DNA from: Chromera velia
Taxonomy: Eukaryota > Sar > Chromeraceae
DNA: 24,615 nucleotides
Reading direction: 5' to 3'
Assembly (NCBI GenBank): GCA_018398765.1
Contig: JAHBMJ010001895.1
Location: 1 to 24,615 of the forward strand
Shown: positions 19,850-24,615 of the stretch, one piece after another
Layout of the letters: each line of letters opens with the position of its first letter
How positions within the stretch are numbered: position 1 is the stretch's first letter
Translations under genes and position numbers: made by a program
The notes under the pieces: generated by a model
Databases searched by the model: none
The model's input: only the letters and a program-made list of their open reading frames with translations
Told to the model about the DNA's origin: nothing

Positions 19850-20223
19850 TTCGTTCGTTCGTCTGAAGAGGACGCAACTCTGCATGCAGCAGAGAAGAAA
19901 AGAGCCGAGGAGAGAAGAAAGGGAGAAGACAGTGCAGAAAAAAATTCAGAAGCCAACAAGCAACGCATGACTGCTTGAAGGAGGAGCTGCGGGAAGCCGA
20001 GGACCCCCACTCTGAACTTAGAACAAACAAACCTACGAGGCAAACCAGCGAACCTGACGATATACAGAGGATGGTGGGACAAAGAGAGAGGAGAAATTGA
20101 GAGAGATGAAGCAGCCAGGCAAAATCATAGTCAAAGAATCAAGCGAATGATTGACCAAGTCAGCCAGAGAAGCGGCAAGAAAGCAGGTGAACTACGAAGC
20201 AAGAAAACAAACAAACACACCCA
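19850..20223 (+). other. Purine-rich stretch with coiled-coil-like open frames
   Basis: One plus-strand frame encodes EKKRAEERRKGEDSAEKNSE and continues to MTA and a TGA at 19976-19978. The same frame then continues open through TIYRGWWDKERGEIERDEAA and RIKRMIDQVSQRSGKKA to a stop near 20223. Purine-rich DNA gives Lys/Glu/Arg-rich peptides by composition alone, so this is weak evidence. The GWWDKERG segment is the least composition-like part. It may be coding with an intron over the TGA, a decayed gene, or nothing. Confidence 0.2.
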
Positions 20224-20484
20224 GTGAGTGAGCGAGTGAGTGAGTAAGTGAACTGTCAAGTAGATAGTCGAAATCCAGGCTGGAAAGAAGGGAGGGAAGG
20301 AAGGAAGAAAGCGAGGAAGGCCTCAATTCCTGTTCGTATAACCACAAACCATCCATGAATTTTCTTTCCCCCTTCAACTTCACCACCCTGCTCCCCAGCA
20401 CGAAGGTCGCCCAGAAGTGCTCCCTCACCACTGAGGGTCTGAGTATCAACAGTAACTTTGTGTGTGCCTACGTGTGTGTGTGAG

Positions 20485-20505
20485 GGGGGNGGGGGGGGGG
20501 GGGGC
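20485..20505. repeat. Poly-G run with an ambiguous base
   Basis: About 19 G with one N, flanked by GTGTGTGTGA and by CGCGTGTATG. The N marks an unresolved assembly position, and the true run length is uncertain. The tract is capable of forming a G-quadruplex. Confidence 0.85.
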
Positions 20506-20692
20506 GCGTGTATGTTTGTGCGCGCGCGCAAGACAAACTGCATTCCAGCAACGAATTACCTTCAACAGACTAGCATAAAATATGCCCAAATTAATGTGGT
20601 TGATCAACAGACGTGCAGATGAACAGACACGCATACAACCAACACAGGAACACGCATACATACATGCGTACACTCACACAGACACATACAAC

Positions 20693-20742
20693 ACGTACAT
20701 ACATACATACAGATAGGCAGGCAGGCAGGCGGGCAGGCAGAC
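20693..20742. repeat. (ATAC)n and (GGCA)n microsatellites
   Basis: ACATACATACATACAGATA is followed by five to six GGCA units with one GGCG. Neighbouring sequence from 20610 is generally CA/CATA-rich. Confidence 0.85.
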
Positions 20743-20850
20743 TTTACGATTCCGGCAGACACACGAACCAACCTGGAGAAACATACGAACACACATACAA
20801 GCAGATAGATATAAACCACCGCAAAGACGCGCCCGCACGCGTACACACAC

Positions 20851-20854
<4 letters not shown>

Positions 20855-20918
<64 letters not shown>

Positions 20919-20922
20919 ACAG
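20855..20922. repeat. (GA)n microsatellite
   Basis: About 68 bp of GA dinucleotides with single interruptions (AAAGACAG, GACAG). Long Ser/Leu or Arg/Glu frames here are artefacts. Confidence 0.92.
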
Positions 20923-20939
20923 AGGCTGGAATGGATGGA

Positions 20940-22035
20940 TGAACCGTGCGGCTTTCTCTGTTACCTCCCTTTCTATTGTCTTCGAAGACCTGGACATGGG
21001 CCATCTACCTTCCTCTCTTTCTCCTTCGCCTTTTCTTGCAAAGCCCTTCATTCTTTCTGGGTTCTTTCGTCAATTGCCTGACAGCATGGCAATACCCGGA
21101 GCGTTCCTTTCACTTCAAGAAGTGCAAACCAAAACTCCTTCTCCAAAAAATGCACTTTTTAAATCTTCTCTCTTTTTTATCTGCTTTTGACTGTCTTTCC
21201 AAGAAAAAAAGAGGAATATACACTAAAAAGAATCAAAACAGACATTAGAAGAAAGAAAGTGCCACTAAGACGAAAGCAAACAAACTGACAAAACGAAAAG
21301 GAAGGGAGGGAAGAAAGGATTTGAAGCTAGAAAGGTGAACAGCGAGAACAAGCGAACGAGCTGTCAGAAAGTCCCTTGGTCCCTCGAACCTCCGTCTCCT
21401 GCCTGGTCGGTCCATCGATCCATCCCTCCATCCAACCTTCGTTCACGCATCCGTACCTCAACTTGCAGTCATTCAGCCGTCGATTAATCCATTCATTCAT
21501 TCACGTGTCATTGTTCTCCTTCAGGACAGACGCCTTTCTTTACTTCCTTCCTTACTATCTTTCTCCTTCTTTCAATGCGAGTTGGGGGGGGGGTCATGAA
21601 GTGGTGGTCTTGCAACTATGTCATTTCTTCCTTCTTTCCTCCCTCCCTTCCTGTCTGTCTGTCCGTACCCCTTTTTCTTTCTTTCGTTTTTTCCCGGTAT
21701 AGAGCGCAGGATGAGGGGAGGAAGGCAGAGCAAATCCGGATTTTAATTTGGCCCGTTCCTCGTTGGACAAAGAGGGGAGAGAGAGAGAGAGAGAGCGAGA
21801 ACAGAAAGGGCGGGACGAGTGCTTGGGAAGAACGGAAAAAGCGAGCGGGTGACGGTTTGTGGTTCTTGGTCCCTCTACATCTTCTTCAGAACGCAGGCAG
21901 GCAGGTAGGCGACTTTGCTTCTCTTCTGCTTTCTTTTTGGCTTGCTTGAAGCCTCTCATGATGGGCAAAGGAGGAGGGAAACGAACGACGCCTTCGTGCA
22001 ATTTCTTTTTGTAGCAACCATCCCTTCAGATGGAG
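20940..22035. other. Intergenic, pyrimidine- then purine-biased, no supportable gene
   Basis: Overlapping frames at 20939-21248 look mildly protein-like (for example VFEDLDMGHLPSSLSPS) but compete in two frames with no splice support. 21370-21700 is rich in TCCATCC, TTCATTCA and CTTCCTTC runs. A short (GA)n lies at 21776-21796. Confidence 0.4.
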
Positions 22036-22310
22036 TGAGAAAGAAAGAAAGGAGAAGGAAAAGAAATAAAGGAACAACCAAGTAAACAAAGATAAGACAA
22101 GGTCCAACCAAATAAAATAATGAACGAGCAGGTGAGCAAGCAAGCAGACACAGAAAGGGAGGGGAGGAAAGAACGAACGAAAGAAACCAGAAAGGAAGGA
22201 AAGAAAGAAGGAGAGAAAAAGAAAGAAGGGCAGAAAGAAAGAAAGAAAAAAAGAAAGAAAGAAAGAAAGAAAAAGAGAAAGAAAGGAAGAAAGAAAAAAA
22301 AAAAAAAGGC
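22036..22310. repeat. Polypurine (GAAA)n region ending in poly-A
   Basis: Mostly A and G on the plus strand, densest at 22160-22310, with GAAA/AAGG units and a terminal run of about 14 A. It is a strand-asymmetric mirror-like tract. The minus-strand poly-Phe/Ser/Leu frames through it are artefacts. Confidence 0.9.
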
Positions 22311-22961
22311 GAAGCAGATGCACAGAAGGCAGTTCGCACGTGTTGCTTGTCCAGTTGCTGCTGCTTCTGCGTATCGAGACCGATCCTAGTTTTGCGGCCT
22401 AGAAGAAAGGCGTGGACTGATCTGCGGACGTTTTTCTGCTCTAATTGTTTCTCCATTTCGATGCATTTCTCCTGCTACTACTACAATCCCAGATTCAAGT
22501 TCCAACCACTGCGTTCTGCTATGCGTGTCTCTACCTATGCAGTCATATGCAGTCTGAGAGGGAGGTGCTGGAAACTGTTATTCCATGAGGGAGACTGCAT
22601 GACAGTGCATGTGCAATTAAGGAGCATGCTCCGCGGGCCCCGGCATTCCCTATGCATTCCCTATACAGCTTTTTTGTTAATTAATCTCTCTTATCGCCTC
22701 TCTGTTAATTATGTAATATTAATAATTGTTGCATGTCACTCGGGCCATGCATTCGCACGGAGCGACTTCTATTATAGTCCAGCGCAGTGAGCGCACTTGA
22801 CTGCTAACCGGCGATGGCCACGACGACGGGCCACGACGACGATTGCACACAACCCTGTGTTGGCAAGTGGGCAGCTAGGCAGCCCATCGTGTTTTGGCAA
22901 ATGTTTGTTGTTTGACCCAGAGTCTTTCCACTCTTCCAGGAAGGAAGGAGAAAGTTCGATC
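22311..22961. other. Intergenic and promoter side of the plastid-targeted gene
   Basis: A mixed-composition stretch with an AT-rich core at 22675-22735 (TTAATTAATCTC, TTAATTATGTAATATTAATA) that may include the core promoter of the gene at 22962. A 147-codon frame at 22347-22790 has no family resemblance and no splice support, and I leave it out. Confidence 0.4.
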
Positions 22962-24088
22962 ATGCAGCCGTCTCCGATGAAGCTTTGGATGCTTTCTCTT
23001 ACAGCTGCTTTGGTGGCCAATGCAGAATGGGATGTGTCCATTCCCCCTCGTCTGATTCCTGCACCAAGGAACGCTTTTCTGCCCTCTGCGCGACGCATGA
23101 AGAGAGTTTCGCAGAGTCCACGCCAAGAGTTGTCAAGCACCAACGTTACCCCGTCTCCACTCTCCGTCTCTGTCCCTAATAGACTTCGCTTGAAGAGTTC
23201 ACTGCCTCGTCATCGACACAGAAGAAGAGCAACAGAGATCTTTGCAGCACCGCTGGGTGATCCTTTGGATGGTCTTTCATCAGGGAAATCAGTCGTGGAA
23301 GTGGGGGCAGAAGAGGAAGGAGTTGGAGAGGGGAAGTCATTATCAACGTCTCCTCCCCAGCCCCCCACAGAGACTATGTATACTGCCGACGATAGTGCGA
23401 ATATCTCTGCTGCGACACCACAGGGGCAAAGTGTCGAAGGAGCAGAGGAAAAAAGTGCACTGGAAAAGGAACTCGTCGCTTACTTCGACCAACCATTCCA
23501 GATTGGTTACGACTCCTCTCTAGCTTTCGTAACTTACGAGGACGAACTGAACAGAGAACTGAAGCTCCCTCTGGTCAAGTGGATCTCTGGGTTTCTCCTC
23601 GGATGGATTGAGAGACGGCCTCGGATACGTCAACCCTCTTGGTCCCCCGATTGGAGGGAGAAGTATGTTTTTGAAGAGGACGACTTGAATGACTCTACGT
23701 GGGAGGTCTGCACCAAATGGAACAACAACACACTCTTGACGGCCGAAGATGGATGGGGGTCGGTCGGTTGATGCATATGTCCAGTCAATTACTTGAACCT
23801 TTCATTCATTGTCGTCGTTGCTTCTGTGGACTCTATATGCGTCTCCCACCTCCTTCCCGGTGCCTCGATGGCAACCTTTTACTGCAAAATCTAGGGGCAC
23901 ATTCTAGTCTTGCAGTGTGAGCCAATTTGTTGTGTTCCTCCTGTGTTTTTTGTTCTCTTTTCTCACACCTCCTCCTTCTCATTCATCTGACGCACATCAG
24001 CGTACGAATGGCTTGGGAAAGCCTTCACGTGATGTATGAAGTTTTCATTCACTGCCGGCTGTTTCAGTTGTCTCTCAATGCACCGTGA
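22962..24088 (+). CDS. Putative plastid-targeted protein of unknown function, two exons (294 aa)
   Basis: Exon 1 is 22962-23758; exon 2 is 24001-24088. The donor is TGG GG|GTCGGT (phase 2) and the acceptor ATCAG|C after a long CT-rich tract; the frame then reads DGW-G-VRMAWESLHVMYE and ends SLNAP and TGA. The total is 885 nt, in frame. The N-terminus is a signal peptide (MKLWMLSLTAALVANA, residues 6-21; the second ATG at 22977 is an alternative start). It is followed by a basic Ser/Arg/Pro-rich segment with almost no acidic residues (NAFLPSARRMKRVSQSPRQ to PRHRHRRRATEIFAAPLG), the usual form of a bipartite targeting peptide for a complex plastid. An acidic Ser/Pro linker follows. The conserved-looking part is LVAYFDQPFQIGYDSSLAF, then LPLVKWISGFLLGWIERR and SPDWREKYVFEEDDL. 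I do not recognise the family. The in-frame extension back to 22797 lacks an ATG and is ignored. Confidence 0.7.
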
Positions 24089-24202
24089 GGCGCTGCACTG
24101 ACAACGCTGATTTGATTCTGGTCCTGCGTGTATGCATATCCTCCTGACGTGTGCTTTTTGAAGGGCGCCACCCGACGCCTTCCGGCCCATGACTCTCCCA
24201 CT

Positions 24203-24203
<1 letters not shown>

Positions 24204-24239
<36 letters not shown>

Positions 24240-24240
24240 A

Positions 24241-24276
<36 letters not shown>

Positions 24277-24277
24277 A

Positions 24278-24316
<39 letters not shown>

Positions 24317-24341
24317 CACACGCACGCACGCACGCACACAC

Positions 24342-24386
<45 letters not shown>

Positions 24387-24411
24387 CGCACGCACGCACG
24401 CACGCACACAC

Positions 24412-24451
<40 letters not shown>

Positions 24452-24464
24452 GCACACACACACC
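24204..24464. repeat. (CA)n/(CACG)n microsatellite array
   Basis: About 260 bp of CA dinucleotides with CATACACAC and CGCACGCACG interruptions arranged quasi-periodically (two CGCACGCACG blocks about 65 bp apart). Poly-Cys/Val and poly-His/Thr frames across it are artefacts. It lies 115 bp beyond the stop codon of the plastid-targeted gene. Confidence 0.95.
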
Positions 24465-24615
24465 AGTCCTTGTCCCTTCTCTCACCCTCTTTCCCTTTCT
24501 CGGAGCACTCGAGAAGCGCCCTCCTGATTCCGTGCACACATCCTCCCTCCCTCACGCTATGTATATTGGAATCGATGTTGTCATCAAAGCATGCCTTTGA
24601 AAGCTGCAGCTGCCT
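24465..24615. other. Window end, nothing assigned
   Basis: CT-rich DNA (TCTCACCCTCTTTCCCTTTC) and about 100 bp of mixed sequence. No feature could be supported. Confidence 0.4.

Noticed and set aside
21886-22456. Minus-strand Phe/Leu/Ser-rich ORFs resembling membrane proteins
   Set aside because: They are produced by the polypurine (GAAA)n tract; the hydrophobicity comes from TTT/CTT/TTC codons of simple sequence.
22347-22790. 147-codon plus-strand ORF upstream of the plastid-targeted gene
   Set aside because: It starts at a non-ATG codon in the purine-repeat flank, has an erratic Cys/Arg-rich composition and overlaps the likely promoter.
23963-24555. Minus-strand poly-Cys/Val and plus-strand poly-His/Thr ORFs
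   Set aside because: They are direct translations of the (CA)n/(CACG)n microsatellite.

Overview
The window looks like nuclear DNA of a eukaryotic alga with a complex (secondary or higher-order) plastid. The evidence is four multi-exon gene models with GT-AG introns whose phases close exactly, very abundant microsatellites and minisatellites, AT-rich repeat-filled intergenic DNA, and one gene whose product starts with a signal peptide followed by a basic, Ser/Arg-rich transit-like segment (bipartite plastid targeting). A chromerid-type photosynthetic alveolate such as Chromera is my best guess. It is an inference from style, not from a marker gene; a stramenopile or another complex alga is possible.

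Layout. 0.3-2.4 kb holds a divergent gene pair sharing a 145-bp intergenic promoter: a small unknown gene on the minus strand (306-933) and a 274-aa proline/tyrosine-rich unknown on the plus strand (1079-2369). 2.4-5.2 kb is low-complexity and AT-rich intergenic DNA with a decayed copy of an exon at 4851-4935. 5.19-6.95 kb (minus strand) is a nine-exon gene for a 350-aa secreted helical protein that I cannot name. 7-10.9 kb is non-coding and dominated by a 1.7-kb minisatellite that includes a 229-bp tandem duplication. 10.95-15.49 kb (plus strand) is the most informative gene: a six-exon, about 933-aa product with an N-terminal signal or anchor, an HtrL/YibB-family glycosyltransferase-like domain, and a second half that I read as a degenerate GT8-like domain split by a Ser-rich insertion. 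15.5-19.5 kb is AT-rich repeat DNA, including an 840-bp region bounded by inverted repeats that contains an 81-bp direct repeat. 19.5-20.2 kb has an exon-like hydrophobic ORF and purine-rich open reading frames of uncertain status. 20.2-22.9 kb is mostly simple sequence. 22.96-24.09 kb is the putative plastid-targeted protein gene, followed by a 260-bp CA array.

The genes do not form a pathway. At least two products enter the secretory route (the 350-aa protein and the glycosyltransferase-like protein) and a third enters it on the way to the plastid. All exon models were derived by eye from splice sites, reading-frame phase and protein-likeness; none is supported by transcripts here.
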